64,000 nt of DNA, taken from the NCBI GenBank assembly GCA_021613375.1, contig CM038704.1, forward strand, positions 3,604,905-3,668,904, given 5' to 3'. Origin of the DNA: Megaleporinus macrocephalus (taxonomy: Eukaryota; Chordata; Actinopteri; Characiformes; Anostomidae). A program made the position numbers and the translations under genes. Below are positions 33,111 to 45,600 of the stretch, piece after piece. The notes beneath the pieces were generated by a model. That model saw nothing but the letters and a program-made list of their open reading frames with translations. It did not search any database and was not told the DNA's origin. Positions within the stretch are counted from its first letter, which is position 1, and each line of letters starts with the position of its first letter.

Positions 33111-33636
33111 CCTAAAAATCTTTATGAAACAGTTTTAGTTCACAGGGACACGGTCCTGCTGGATGGTTCTTCTCCAAACTGCTGATACTAAGTTGGAAGC
33201 ATATAATTGTCTAAAATGTCGTACAGTGCTGTAGAATTAACATTACTCTTCACTGGAACTAAGGGTCCAAGCTCGAACCCTAAAGCCCTCAAAGACAATT
33301 GTTCGCCCTCCGCCAAACATTACTGTAGACACTACACATCCTGGGAGGTATCGTTCCTTCTGGATTTACCCACCGATTCATTCATCAGACTGCCAGAGAG
33401 TACAGTCTGATTCATCAATCCTGAGAACATGTCTCCACTGATCCAGTTTCCAGCTTGTGTGCAGCTGCTCAGCCATGGAGAACCATCGCATGAAGCTCCT
33501 GATGCATCAGTTCTCCTGCTGACGTTGCTTCCAGTGGCTGTTTTGAACTCTGTAGTAAGTGACAGAATAGCTCTGTGAGTTGTCATGGTCTACTACACCA
33601 TAAAACTCGACAGAAAGTTTATAACTCACATGTGCT

Positions 33637-33639
<3 letters not shown>

Positions 33640-33679
<40 letters not shown>

Positions 33680-33831
33680 CTTATTTGCACAAAACAGGGT
33701 CACTAATAAAGAACAGTACAGGAGAAAGGGGCTGTTACAGAACAGAGAAATAAACAAACATACGACAAAACAGAAAGAATAAATAAATAAGTAGATAAAT
33801 AAATAAATAAATAAATAAAAAGATAAACAAG
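33640..33831. mobile_element. Retroposed-looking insertion with 18-bp target duplication
   Basis: The perfect 18-bp direct repeat taactcacatgtgcttta is at 33622-33639 and 33832-33849. Between the copies lie (ttta)n at 33640-33683, a unique core, and (aaat)n at 33778-33821. Long target duplications with an A/T-rich simple tail are typical of LINE-driven insertion. The core is too short to identify. Confidence 0.6.
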
Positions 33832-33886
33832 TAACTCACATGTGCTTTACAGTCACGGAGCTCTTCAGTATGACCCATTGTACTGC

Positions 33887-34220
33887 TAGTTGTCACGCCC
33901 TGCCTGTCCTTGTCCGCCTGTTTACGTCCTATCAGTCTCTCGTGCTTCTGTTTACGTCTCTTCCACGTGGTCTTTGTTTACCATTTGGCCATGTGTTCCT
34001 TGTCTCCACCCTGTACCTGTGTTGCATTATGTTCTCCAGCTGTTCCGTGTTTCCTGTGTCTTTTTATACCCTTGTGTTTGTCCGACAGTGTTAGTTGTGA
34101 ATGTGTGCTGTGAACGTTTGTTGTGTATGTCTTTGTGGTTTGCTCTGCTTGTGTTTGTTGCCTGTTATCTGTCAGTATGGACTCTATTAAAGCCCAAAAT
34201 CCTCATCCGCGTGTGCATCC
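33887..34220 (+). repeat. Solo-LTR-like repeat
   Basis: It starts tgtcacgccctgcc, has attaaagccc as a polyadenylation-like signal at about 34187, and is T/C-rich. Similar words recur at 63590-63770. It resembles Ty3-type LTRs of fish, but no internal region or target duplication was found. The open frames (33840-34276) are not retained elsewhere. Confidence 0.35.
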
Positions 34221-34368
34221 ACCTCTCCAGTCTCTGCAAATGTTACTCCAGGGTTTGTCTGTTGCTATGCACTTGAATTTATACACCTGTCAGTACAGAG
34301 TGTGTCTGAATCGCCTAAGCTCAGGAATTGAGAAGGATGTCTACATACTTTTGGCCATATAGCATATA

Positions 34369-34750
34369 TTACATTGATAATGGCTGGAGTGATATTGCAG
34401 TCCCACTGATGTACAGGTATCATATCCCCATTTTGAATGGCTTTGATTCCTTATAATCCTCATAATCATAATATTAGTATTTTTAGATTTTTTAGATTCT
34501 TTATCTCTATTAGTACAGACCTCAGTCTTGCCAGCTATCTGGATGTCTTACCCCAGCGTGGCCTCTTCTTGTTGACAGAAGGGGTAAAAACGTGTCACTG
34601 CTGTTCACTGTGTACTGAGTTAGGGGAGAAATACTGTTCACCTAACAATTTTTCTCCAGTGACTGAGATAAGAGTCACGCCTGGGTGTGTTTATTACCCC
34701 ATAGATCAGGCCAGCAGTCAGGATTGGTGGACACCACAGAGATCCCCAGT

Positions 34751-34766
<16 letters not shown>
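34369..34766. other. No gene seen
   Basis: AT-rich unique-looking DNA. Confidence 0.45.

Positions 34767-34800
<34 letters not shown>
34754..34800. repeat. (GT)n(AT)n microsatellite
   Basis: A gt run followed by an at run and a t-rich tract. Confidence 0.95.
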
Positions 34801-34856
34801 TTTTTTTTTATTTATTTATTATTACACATACAAGTGCTGTGCAGCTGCTACATTTT

Positions 34857-35365
34857 CAGCCATAACAATAAAACCACCTCCTTGTATCCACACACACTGT
34901 CCAGTTTATCAGCTCCACTGACCATACAGGAGCTCCACTTACCAAAACTATCCAGACAGCAGTGTCCTGTGGGCGGCGTCCTGTGTCCACTGATGAAGGA
35001 CTAGAGGACACAAGCTGTGCAGCAGCAGATGAGCTACTGTCTCTGACTTTTCATCTACAAGGTGGACCAGCAAGTAGTAGGAGTGTCTAATAGAGTGGAC
35101 AGTGAGTGGACATAGTGTTTAAACACTCCAGCAGCAGCACTGCTGTGTCTGATCCACTCACACCAGCACAACACACACTAACACACCACCACCACCATGT
35201 CAGTGTCACTGTAGGGCTGAGAATGATCCGCCTCCCTAATAGTAGCTGCTCTGCTCTGTGGGGGTCCTGTGGGGGTCCTGATCATTAAAGAACAGAGCAA
35301 TAAAGTATACAGAGAATCAGATAAACTACAGTCTGTAAGTGTAGCTCCTATATGGTAAAAGGTAA
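34857..35365 (+). mobile_element. Non-autonomous repeat, family A copy 3 (most complete)
   Basis: It begins cagccataacaataaaacca and ccacctccttg, the usual terminus of this fish family. Then come tatcagctccactgaccata, the central blocks, and gtagctcctatatggta at the far end. The two halves are partly inverted repeats of each other. No coding region. Confidence 0.75.
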
Positions 35366-35367
35366 TG

Positions 35368-35371
<4 letters not shown>

Positions 35372-35445
<74 letters not shown>
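35372..35445. repeat. (TA)n(TG)n microsatellite
   Basis: About 62 bp of TA followed by a short TG run. Confidence 0.96.
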
Positions 35446-35650
35446 CCCTCCAACAGTGATGTATGGAGGGTTCTTTTGCTTTCTATTACTTTTCCATTGC
35501 ATTTCTATAATGTACACCATACCCCTCACTCCACCCCCATCAGTCCCCCCAGTGGCCTCTTCCCTCTTTCAGACCCTCACCTCCCAATTACACATCATTT
35601 GTTGAAGCAAAACATGGCGTGCAAGTATACCCAAGATCATTCCTATTGAT
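35446..35650. other. No gene seen
   Basis: Spacer between the microsatellite and the regulatory-looking block. Confidence 0.4.
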
Positions 35651-36570
35651 TTCCATCTTTTAGCTTTTTAATTAGCACGCTGGCTTAAACCGTAAATCTG
35701 GCCCCCCGACTACCTGCATCGATCGCCTGCACTCTTCTCTGAATCATCCACTCTTTCCCCTGAGTCCACTGTTTGGCTTGTTACTAAACATCTAGCCGGT
35801 GTCTGACAGGTCAAGCGAGCTCTTGAGTGAAATGTGACAAAATCCAATCTTGGTGTCCTCGAGGGAAAGCGGCTCCATCTCCCACGTCTCAGGCAACCTC
35901 AGGGATCCGGGGCCAAACAGCGAAAGCATAATCTGAAGCACTACGCAAGCACATCCATAAAGCATGCCTGAGGGACCATATTGAATTTCTGAAGAACAGC
36001 AATAGGAACATCTGTTTGCAGTCTGTTGAGAGACATTATTACTTTTTTAATATTAAGTAGCGGCGCGCTCCCACAACAATAAGCCCCGGCGTATTAGATC
36101 TATCTAGATAGGCCGCCTTTTGATGCGCCCGGGTTTCATTGTGTTCCACTCAGATGCGACAGGGAGATGCAGGTCCCCTCCCAGTGTACCGGGGCATGAA
36201 AGAACAGTCAATTATTTGCATGATCACACCATCATTGTGCGCCAGTCATCCATTGAGAAATGCAATTATGTTATGTTAAATTCTCACAGCCGAGCCGCGG
36301 ACAGCTCCTTCCACCACGAGCACCCTGAACATCTCTCTTGTGTACTCTCCAGAGACACGTTAACATGTAGATGTAGTCTACATGTGTATGCCGTGTGTCT
36401 TCTTGGAAACCAATTATACCAGCGTGAAAATGCATTTGTATCTCTGGTGGTTACCACCGTTTCGAAAACCAAATATTCAAAGATAACTCTGAACGAGCCT
36501 CAAAACTCTGGTCAAGCTGGTGGATGGATTGAAAATAGCTTGACAGTGTTCTACAACACTGTTAACCAGT
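35651..36570. promoter_or_regulatory. Candidate enhancer-like block with an octamer site
   Basis: About 900 bp of single-copy DNA. It contains ATTTGCAT at 36214-36221 (POU/octamer), aatgcaattatg nearby (homeobox-like), catcattgtgc (SOX-like) and several CpG-rich words (gcggcgcgctccc at 36060). A 150-codon frame at 36120-36572 has no domain. The mix of intact motifs and lack of repeat similarity suggests a constrained non-coding element, which is an inference. Confidence 0.4.
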
Positions 36571-36883
36571 AATTAGTTTCTAAAAACAAAAGTTTTATTT
36601 TATTACTTAAAATGTTTTAGTATGTTCTACTATTCTGAAAGAATAACTGAGTACGCAAATATTTTTAAGTTAAACAAACTTCAGGTTTTAGCTTGGACCA
36701 CACCCCTGTAGCACCTTGCCAGATTCTCATTGGTCAGTTCAATCAAGACTAGTTTGAGCTTGTTTAGAGGACCTTGTAAAGGTTTCGAAGTATATATGTA
36801 ATTATTATTTTTTTAAATAGGGAGCTGTTCTTTATTTTTCATGCAAACATTGACCAACAGAAATGGTCCAAAATGACTTGGGA
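36571..36883. other. No gene seen
   Basis: AT-rich DNA just before the hAT-type element. Confidence 0.45.
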
Positions 36884-37879
36884 TTAGGAGTAGGCAAGTC
36901 GTTCCAAGTATCAATATTATTGATACCATTGTTAATATTGGTATTTGATCGATACTAGTTCAAGTTCAAGTTTCAAGTTTATTTGTCATTTGCACATCAT
37001 GTCAGGACATAACATGCATTGAAATGCTTGAGGTGAGGCTCAGATACAACTCTACAGCAGGGCAGCATTATATATGTAAAACAGTGCAAACATACAATAA
37101 ATAGACAATATTAAAGTAAAAATAAGCTAAAAAATATACATATAGTTATAACTGAAATATATAAAAGACTATACAAAACATACACAAGATATATACATAA
37201 CATATACAGGAGGACATTTTTTTGTATAGGCAGGTTATCTAAGAAGACATATCTATTTAAAGTGACTTAGTGATATTGTCCAAAGCAGCGATATCAGAAA
37301 AAAATAATATAAAAGTGTAACATAATGTGATGTAGCAGTGGTCGAGTCAACGGTATTGGGGTCTTTCAGCCTCACAGTTTGTTCAGGAATGTTAGCGTGA
37401 TGAGATTGATTGATATTTTCGTGTCCATTTCTCTATTCAGCACTCTTCTTCCAGGTCTTGCAGCCACACTTTGCTCCACTCTGCTCCTTGTCATGCCATC
37501 ACGTGACTAAGCAAATCCTTTAAAGTCTGTAAACAAACGTGACATTGAGGAGCTGCAAGCGCAGCTTGGCAACAGGAGGTTAGCATTTTCCTATTGGTTT
37601 AGCAGCCTTGCGCTAGTAACAGCTATAGTTTAACGTTTATTTCTTCTAAGGCACATTATAAATGGCTGGCTCATATGTTTAGAGATGTTTGAATTATTAT
37701 TCATCTGGCAACGAGTTGAAATGTTACAGATTTCAATCTACACATTCTTTTATTATGAAAAAGAAGAGGATCGTGACCGCAGGCTACCAACAGAGTCGAT
37801 CTATCATTAAGAAAGTGAACTCTTTGCCTGGTTAATGAAAATAACAATGATACAAACAAACCATAGGTAAATAATAACC

Positions 37880-37918
<39 letters not shown>

Positions 37919-38054
37919 CATGACAGTTTGTTCTCCACTACATTAATAGTACTTAAGTTGTATTTATTTATAAAAAGTATCAGTATCGGTGATGCTGGCC
38001 TTGTATTTACTTGGTATCGGATCGATACCATATTTTATAGTATCGCACACCATT
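36884..38054. mobile_element. hAT-type element with an inserted LINE tail
   Basis: The ends have the gatacc/ggtatcgatcc words usual in fish hAT elements (gtatcaatattattgatacc on the left, ggtatcggatcgatacc on the right). Flanks acttggga (36876-36883) and acttgggc (38055-38062) agree at 7 of 8 positions. An (aat)n run is at 37876-37916. No transposase was seen. Confidence 0.6.
36958..37400 (-). repeat. Non-LTR retrotransposon 3' tail (Rex1-like)
   Basis: On the minus strand it ends gtgcaaatgacaaataaact followed by a (tgaac)n-like run, the 3' terminus usual for Rex1-type LINEs. The 5' boundary near 37400 (gaggctgaaagacccc on the minus strand) is approximate. Heavily 5' truncated, with no open frame. 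Confidence 0.6.
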
Positions 38055-38062
38055 ACTTGGGC

Positions 38063-38379
38063 TAATCTTTTTACCATAACTTGCATTGAAAATTAAGAAA
38101 TAAGTTATAATTTCTGAAACAACATCAGTTCAGCAGAACAATGCCCCCTACATTAGAAATGTAATCATTATATTTACACTATGTTCTAGCTAAGTTAGTC
38201 TTTCTAACATGCAATCACCCAATACCCAGTACTTCAGACAAGCATAAGCCCCGAGATACTACAGGTCAAATCAGGAGCTGCAATGAAAAAAACATTCAAA
38301 CCCAAAAATCACATTTTAATTTCTTCAATCAAAGCAAGTGCAGCGAACAAACAGATATTCAAATGCTTTCAAATCAACC
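38063..38379. other. No gene seen
   Basis: AT-rich unique-looking DNA. Confidence 0.45.
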
Positions 38380-38900
38380 TGTTAGAGAGGCCTTTCCTTC
38401 ACGAGGTCCTTATTAGTGGTGAACGACTTGTAACCGGTGTGAAATGATTTCTCTGGGGACGGTGCGTCTTGCTCTCTGTGGAAAAGCCATTTCCTTCTGA
38501 CACCCACCGATATTAATTGTGGACCAGTTAGAGCCCTGATCTCTCGGTGATGGGCTCCTTCGGCGGCCTTAGGCTGACATATGCACCTTCTGTGATATTT
38601 GCCGGCGTCTCCCGGCAAAACATTAACGTCTGGCTTGCCTAGTGGGGGATTAGAGAGAAGCTGTGTATGAAGCCATGATATTAGAATTACATGCTTATCA
38701 AAGGAGTTCCCCAGTCAATAGGCTATCACAGGAAGATCGTGGTATTAGATGGAAATGGCAGAGCATGGTGGGAGAAGATAAAGCGGTATGTCATGCTGTG
38801 AGTTTTCAACAGCGAGGCGACACGAAGCAGCTGCACTGCACGGACAGCGAGGTTCGTTTTTGAGCCGACGTCTCACATTTCTCGAAAAGAAGCGAACGCA
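38380..38900. promoter_or_regulatory. Candidate non-coding regulatory block
   Basis: Single-copy DNA with CpG-bearing words (gccggcgtctcccggc) and a TCF/LEF-like site (ttatcaaagg at about 38695). Short frames on both strands have no motif. Function is inferred from composition only. Confidence 0.33.
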
Positions 38901-39054
38901 CAGCCATAGCTTACATCTTTCCGGCTCTGTTTGATATCAGTTTTGGGGGAGAAATTGGATTTCTTACCATATATAGTTGAAAGAAATGGTGGTGTGTGCA
39001 CTAGTGTTGTTGTGCATGTACAGTACTGTGCTTTTTGAGGTTTGAGGCACTTGG

Positions 39055-39560
39055 AGCGCTTCATTATTTAAATATTAAACAGTATTAATAAAGTAGTGCT
39101 TTTACATGCGTCAGTGTATTTATTTAACCCTTTCCAAACTTCTTAGATAGAGAGTAATACAGTTATAATGAGAGATAGATAGAGGCACTTGGAGCACTTC
39201 ATTATTTAAATATTAAACAGTACTAATACAGTAAGTAGAGCTTTTACATACGTCAGTGTGTTTATTTAACCCTTTCCAAGCTTCTCCTTGTGGAACCAAC
39301 CCAGTATTATTTTCAGTTCTCATCTAATACCTGCTTTGACTGCTCAGTACTTCATTAAGCTAAATCAAAATTGCTGCTGAAGGAACTGAATACATTCATA
39401 TGATGTCTGGGGCGTCCAGGAGAAATCTGGAACTACTATTATGATTGTTTCCATCTGTTCCAATGATATCTGATGTTCTTACTGGTGGAAATACACTTAG
39501 TAATAAGATAAAGGGTATATGCAGTAGTGTATATGCAGATATGCTTAAAATATACATCTG
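39055..39560 (+). repeat. Family G partial copy
   Basis: It matches the left part of 42155-42905 (acatacgtcagtgtgtttat, tgctttgactgctcagtact, ggggcgtccaggagaaatct). The first 60 bp are duplicated (39060-39130 and 39200-39260) around a GATA-type word. After 39480 the match resumes in part (aatacacttagtaataaga). Confidence 0.75.
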
Positions 39561-39818
39561 TGACCTTTTTGTTGATTTTGAGAAGAGCAAAGACGCAACT
39601 CTCCCATCCCAGTCCTACTACCAAAACACTCCTTTATATGGAACAGGCTGCATCCGAGCCCTCATTATTCATACCTGTGCCGTTACATACACTCTTACAC
39701 ACATCATTGGTTATAGAAGAACAGCGTTTGGTCACTTTGAGGATTATATTTAAAGCTAGATCGGTAAGTGTTAAGAACCTATTTAGTTCTTAACCTACAG
39801 TGTGAAAATGGGTGAGGA
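39561..39818. other. No gene seen
   Basis: Unassigned spacer. Confidence 0.4.
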
Positions 39819-39860
39819 TTGTTTGTTTGTTTGTTTGTTTGTTTGTTTGTTTGTTTGTTG
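39819..39860. repeat. (TTTG)n microsatellite
   Basis: About ten tttg units. Confidence 0.96.
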
Positions 39861-39899
39861 GACTAAAAAAATAAGTAAAAAGAACTACCTTTGTGATAT

Positions 39900-39965
39900 A
39901 CAGTTATAGATAGATAGTAATACAGTAACACAATTATACTGAGATAGATATAGTAACACAGTTAT

Positions 39966-40000
<35 letters not shown>

Positions 40001-41363
40001 TAGTAACACAGTTATATAGATAGATAGATAGATATAGTAACACAGTTATATAGATAGATAGATATATGTAAAATGTATACTGTGATAGATAGATAGTAAT
40101 ACAGTTATACTGATGTACTGCACTAGATATATAGATAGACAGTAATACAGTTATAATGATAGATAGATAGTAATAGTTATACTGATATACATAGATATAG
40201 TAACACAGTTATACAGATAGATAGATATATGTAAAAGTTATACTGTGATAGATAGATAGTAATACAGTTATACTGATATACTGCACTAGATATATAGATA
40301 GACAGTAATACAGTTATAATGATAGATAGATAGTAATACAGTTATACTGATAGATAGATATATGTAAAAGTTATACTGTGATAGATAGTAATACAGTTAT
40401 ACTGATATACTGCACTAGATATATAGATAGACAGTAATACAGTTATAATTAGAGATAGATAGTAATACAGTTATACTGATAGATAGATAGATAGATAGAT
40501 ATAGTAACACAGTTATACAGATAGATAGATAGATATAGTAACACAGTTATATAGATAGATATATATAAAATGTATACTGTGATAGATTGATAGTAATACA
40601 GTTATACTGATATACTGCACTAGATATATAGATAGACAGTAATACAGTTATAATTAGAGATAGATAGTAATACAGTTATACTGATAGATAGATATAGTAA
40701 CACAGTTATACAGATATATAGATAGATATAGTAACACAGTTATATAGATAGATAGATATATATATAAAATGTATACTGTGATAGATTGATAGTAATACAG
40801 TTATACTGATATACTGCACTAGATATATAGATAGACAGTAATACAGTTATAATGATAGATAGATAGTAATAGTTATACTGATATACATAGATAGATAGAT
40901 AGATAGATAGATATAGTAACACAGTTATACTGATAGATAGATATATGTAAAAGTTATACTGTGATAGATAGTAATACAGTTATACTGATATACATAGATA
41001 GATAGATAGATAGATATAGTAACACAGTTATACAGATAGATAGATATAGTAACACAGTTATATAGATATATGTAAAATGTATACTGTGATAGATAGATAG
41101 TAATAGAGTTATACTGATATACTGCACTAGATATATAGATAGACAGTAATACAGTTATAATGATAGATAGATAGATAGTAATAGTTCTACTGATATACAT
41201 AGATAGATATAGTAACAGTTATACAGATAGATAGATAGATAGTAATACAGTTATAATGATAGATAGATAGTAATACAGTTATACTGATATACATAGATAG
41301 ATAGATAGATATAGTAACACAGTTATACAGATAGATAGATATAAGTAAAAGTTATACTGTGAC

Positions 41364-41397
<34 letters not shown>

Positions 41398-41480
41398 TAA
41401 TAGGTATACTGATGTGCCGCAGTAGAAATAGATAGATAGATGTAATACAGTTTTACTGAGAGATACATTTACATGTAATT
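39900..41480. repeat. Compound GATA satellite with dispersed cassettes
   Basis: About 1.6 kb of (gata)n segments separated by recurrent cassettes: taatacagttatactgatat, tactgcactagatatataga and tagtaacacagttata. Cassette order is repeated several times with changes, showing block duplication. Related words occur at 6030 and 39170. Tyr/Ile/Ser-rich frames are artefacts. Confidence 0.93.
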
Positions 41481-41793
41481 ACAAGTGTATATATGCATAC
41501 ATGTACACAATTTATTATTACAAATGTATTATTACATTTATCTACTATAAACTAGCGGTGGGTCAGGCCTGTGCCATCCAGATACGGCATTAGAGTCAAT
41601 GGAAAAGCCCCACAAGGAGAGGTTTACAGCACTGACTGTGTGTGTGTGTGTGTTTGTGTGTTTTCCCCTCTTTGTGTCTCCAGGCAATGTGAGATTTGAC
41701 GACTTCACCCTGGGGACCAGCAGGCTTTCAGCCTGATGAATCAAAATCCACCCATGTTTCACTACCAACCTGAGAAAGAGTGAAAGGCAAAGC

Positions 41794-41824
<31 letters not shown>

Positions 41825-42154
41825 CAGTGTTCCAGACCACTGCTATTCTATTAGTCTTCTTAAAAATCCACTTCAAAAGGTGCCTAATGGTAGATGACAC
41901 ACAACACAATAATCCCTATTGTATCCAGGAAAAGCAGAAGCTGATATTAAAGGAGCAGTGCTGTCGGATCTCTTATCAGTCCTTACCTTCAGATCTTCGT
42001 ATGTATGATTCAAACCTTTCGTTGTTCTTTAGCTGGAGATTAAATACAGTGATGTACAGCTTATTGACGACAAGTGATGTACGGTGCTGTATTTAGCATT
42101 ATATGTATAGTTAATCATCTAAAATGACATACCAGACAGGAAGCTCTTATATAC
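41481..42154. other. No gene seen; short GT and GA runs
   Basis: A (gt)n run is at 41637-41662 and a (ga)n run at 41796-41820. The rest is unassigned. Confidence 0.5.
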
Positions 42155-42905
42155 TCAGTAAAACACTTTATTATTAAATATTAATCAGTACTAATAGAGT
42201 AAGTAGAGCTTTTTCATAACGTCAGTGTGTTGATTAAACCCTTTCCAAGCTACTCCTTGTGGAAACAACCCAGTATTATTTACAGTTCTCATCTAATACC
42301 TGCTTTGACTGCTCAGTACTTCATTAAGCTAAATCAAGATTGCTGCTGAAGGAACCGAATACATTCATACAATGTCTGGGGTGTCCAGGAGAAATCTGGA
42401 ACCTAACTTTATTCTTCAAACTGGAGCTCAAAATCTGATCTACTTCTCTCACAATAAGATATTCATGTTACTTTGTATTGTATGTATGATTATTTACATC
42501 TGTTCTAATCAGATCTGGTGGTGTAAATACACTTATTGATCAGATAAAGGTTTTTAAACAGTGAGCTCAGACCTAGAGGTGACTCAGAACTTTGTGCAGT
42601 AGTGTTTTTTAAAGACAGGCTCTTCAAAGAAACCAGCTAGAAGGAAAAAGAAGACTTTGAGGAACACAAGGAAAGTGGTGAAGCATAACTATTAGAGCCA
42701 TGAATATCAAATCTCAGTCAAAACATGGGAAAAACATAGAATTCTATAATAAACACAGACATCCAGAGCTTCTAGAAGATAATCCAGACCTGTTAGCTTA
42801 TATTTACACTCCAGCAGTTATATAGGTTAAGTCAGCGCAGCTAGTATGGCTGAATACTCAGTAGTAGGCCATCAAGTAGTGGGTGAATGCTACCCAGACG
42901 ACCTT
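42155..42905 (-). repeat. Family G dispersed repeat, inverted partner of 28787-29530
   Basis: It is collinear with the reverse complement of 28787-29530. It ends, as that copy begins, with a single 45-bp-type unit (ctgaatactcagtagtaggc) from the family B element, so the joined B-plus-G structure moved or was duplicated as one unit. Confidence 0.85.
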
Positions 42906-43700
42906 CTTTATCGAGAGTCCCTGAAGAAAACTAATTATTTACACTGTATCACTCCTTTACCATCATATACATTACATATGCATAGGTAGGTTCACTGGTT
43001 AGTAAATAAAGTGTCTATATTTGTGTTGTACACATGGAGACCCCTGTTTCCCATCATCACCACCACCACCACAGATCAGAGTAATCTTTACTACAATTAA
43101 CAATTTCCAGTTTGTTTACATCTCGGTGACTGAATTCTGCATAAATTGAAAGATCAGTGGAATCTGTGTTCACGGCAGCTCTTATTTATCCATTCACGTC
43201 TTAAAATATGAAGAGAACGCTTTCTTTTAAACCTGCCACCAGGTAGATCTGATTACCCTGAACCACCTCAGGCTGATCTCTACAGTCTGGTGTGTTCCTC
43301 TGGTGTATTGCACTGGGAAGTGAGCACGAGGTCTAGTACAGAATCAGCAGGCAGAAAACAGGCGGCGTCTTTACTTCCACATCATTTATTCTCATTATGC
43401 AGCCCTCAGGATATCAATGGAAGGATCTCAGCCCTGTGGGGGGAGTAGAGATAGAGAGGGAGGGAGGGAGAGAGAGAGGGAGGAAGTGGAGAGCTGGAAG
43501 GCATTATTCTATTCTCACTGAACTGGTGAACTCTGACACTCCAGACAGAGGTAGTTACTATTTGCTAAAAGAAGACCGATGCCATTGGCTCATTCCTGCT
43601 CTGACTATCTGCATCCACGGCGAGGCTTCGGCGCATAATGAGCTGGGAGCGCTTCTAAAGGAGGCATTGTGAGAGGAGTGGACACCCCAAAGTGTTCCGA
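42906..43700. promoter_or_regulatory. Candidate non-coding block, weak
   Basis: Mostly single-copy DNA. It has a forkhead-like TGTTTAC at 43113-43119 and a gagaggg-rich purine run at 43445-43490. The frame 43397-43672 has no domain. Regulatory function is only a possibility. Confidence 0.25.
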
Positions 43701-43904
43701 TGACTGAGGCTTTTTTTAAAAACCTTCCAGAAGAATCTCTTACTTAATTGTGCACTGATTATGCAAATGGATGATGCTACAGGCCAAATCACAGTGTCAG
43801 AGGGCAATGACATCACTATCACCAGGCACTAAGTCAGTAGTAATTCAACAGAACAAGAATGAGTCAGTAGGTACTAGACTGGACCCAGTGGTTCAACATC
43901 CTGT

Positions 43905-44485
43905 CATTAAATCCAGTAACACTACACACACACTTAGCCGACTCTCCACTAACCTCTGTAGCAGTAACACTACACACACACAACCGACTCTACACTAACC
44001 TCTGTAGCAGCAGTAACACTACACACACACAGCCGACTCTACACTAACCTCTGTAGCAGCAGTAACACTACACACACACAGCCGACTCTCCACTAACCTC
44101 TGTAGCAGCAACACTACACACACACAGCCGACTCTACACTAACCTCTGTAGCAGTAACACTACACACACACAGCCGACTCTACACTAACCTCTGTAGCAG
44201 CAGTAACACTACACACACACAGCCGACTCTCCACTAACCTCTGTAGCAGCAGTAACACTACACACACACAGCCGACTCTCCACTAACCTCTGTAGCAGTA
44301 ACACTACACACACACAGCCGACTCTACACTAACCTCTGTAGCAGTAACACTACACACACACAGCCGACTTTACACTAACCTCTGTAGCAGTAACACCACA
44401 CACACACAGCCGACTCTCCACTAACCTCTGTAGCAGTAACACTACACACACACAGCCGACTCTCCACTAACCTCTACTGGACCCC
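43905..44485. repeat. 46/49-bp minisatellite, about 12 copies
   Basis: The unit is agccgactctccactaacct followed by ctgtagcagtaacactacac and an acac tail. The 49-bp form has one extra cag. Alternation of 46- and 49-bp units is irregular. Confidence 0.95.
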
Positions 44486-44700
44486 TTAAAATCACAATAT
44501 TTAAATTCAGGTCCCTGAAAGTAAATTATGATGTTATGCTTTCATTGTCAGGCTGCTTCACCCACAACCTACAGTCATATGTGTTAACTGACCAATCTAG
44601 TGATGCAGCGCTGGATGGCTTCTGGTTGGCACTGTGGCCCATTGGTTCACCCAGTTGGACCTTTATAGCTTAGCAGCTGTAACTATCGCCAGAGTGCCTT
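44486..44700. repeat. Dispersed repeat related to 3176-3365
   Basis: It shares gctgcttcaccca, tggttcacccag and agctgtaactat with the 3.2-kb segment in the same order. Confidence 0.5.
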
Positions 44701-45600
44701 TACAGTGTGTCACAGGATATGTGTACATTGGAAAATCTTCCAAAAGAAATTTATGTAAACCGTAAATTGTTACTCAGTTCTCGAGCTGAAGACTGAAGAG
44801 GAAGGGCTCAGTTAATGCTGTGAAAGGTCTACCAAACTAGAAAAGAGCATTTCCAGATTAAAGAGTTTAACCAAACACTGAAGTTCACATCAGGGCCAAT
44901 ATGGCGAGGGGGTTAGCAGCAAGCCAAAACTTGGTTGATTGGGAACCTGAGTTACTAAGAGCAAAAACAGTCCAATAACTTCAAAGCAGATGCAATTACA
45001 AAAAACAAAGGTCCTGGAGATTCCAAAAACAGAAAACAGGAAGATCCTGAGATTCATAGAGATACTCTGAAAAACATGAGACGACATGAAGCAGTTCATG
45101 AAGGTTTCAAATTTACCTGAGCTGGGTGTAAGCAGGAACCACAAGGTGGGTTAACGCTCCACGAAGATAAAGGGGTTTTTAACAGAATAGTAATGGCCAG
45201 GAGATTGGGTCCAGATGTAAGGACGGGAAGTGGATCATTACTTCCAGTGATGTTCCAATGATGCTGATCTGGAATGTGTAGTGTCCTGGAGCAAATTCTC
45301 TTAAGAAACTCTGACAACCACTTAATTATGCAGAATTTTTGAATTCCAAATAACCATTGCCAAATATATATCCCCAAAAAACATATAATTTTTCAGATTT
45401 TCCAGATTTTCCCATCATCATCGTTCCACATAAGCACTTAGAAGACTTGTGTAGGTTCACTGGTGGTGTTGGTAGTAAATAAAATGAGTATATTTGTGTT
45501 AGACAAAGAACTGTAAAGAAGTATCTCCACTATTTTGCTTTTAATCACTCTAAATGACTCTGTTTCCCAAGGAAAGCTAATAAGACTATATATTATATTA
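44701..45600. other. No gene seen
   Basis: AT-rich DNA. Minus-strand frames at 44890-45144 and 45096-45377 have no recognisable domain. The words gtagtaaataaaatgagtatattt at 45471 (shortened) resemble 43000 and 50775, hinting at another dispersed family. Confidence 0.4.

Larger units (their letters stand above)
32256..34368. mobile_element. Tc1-like non-autonomous element with internal tandem array and insertions
   Basis: The left end is tacactatgtggacaaaagt and the right end tacttttggccatatagcat (34349-34368), a clear Tc1-like inverted repeat. Inside, from left to right: an array of 160-175-bp units to 33110; a region matching the transposase gene (33110-33590; gaacatgtctccactgatcc and similar phrases, no frame); a 192-bp insertion with 18-bp duplications; an LTR-like insertion (33887-34220); and the remaining right end. 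Confidence 0.75.

Noticed and set aside
33840..34276. Cys/Leu/Val-rich frames resembling a membrane protein
   Set aside because: They lie in an LTR-like T/C-rich repeat in several frames at once. Hydrophobicity follows from T-rich codons.
36120..36572. 150-codon open frame
   Set aside because: No motif, and it lies in a block that looks regulatory. A chance frame is more likely.
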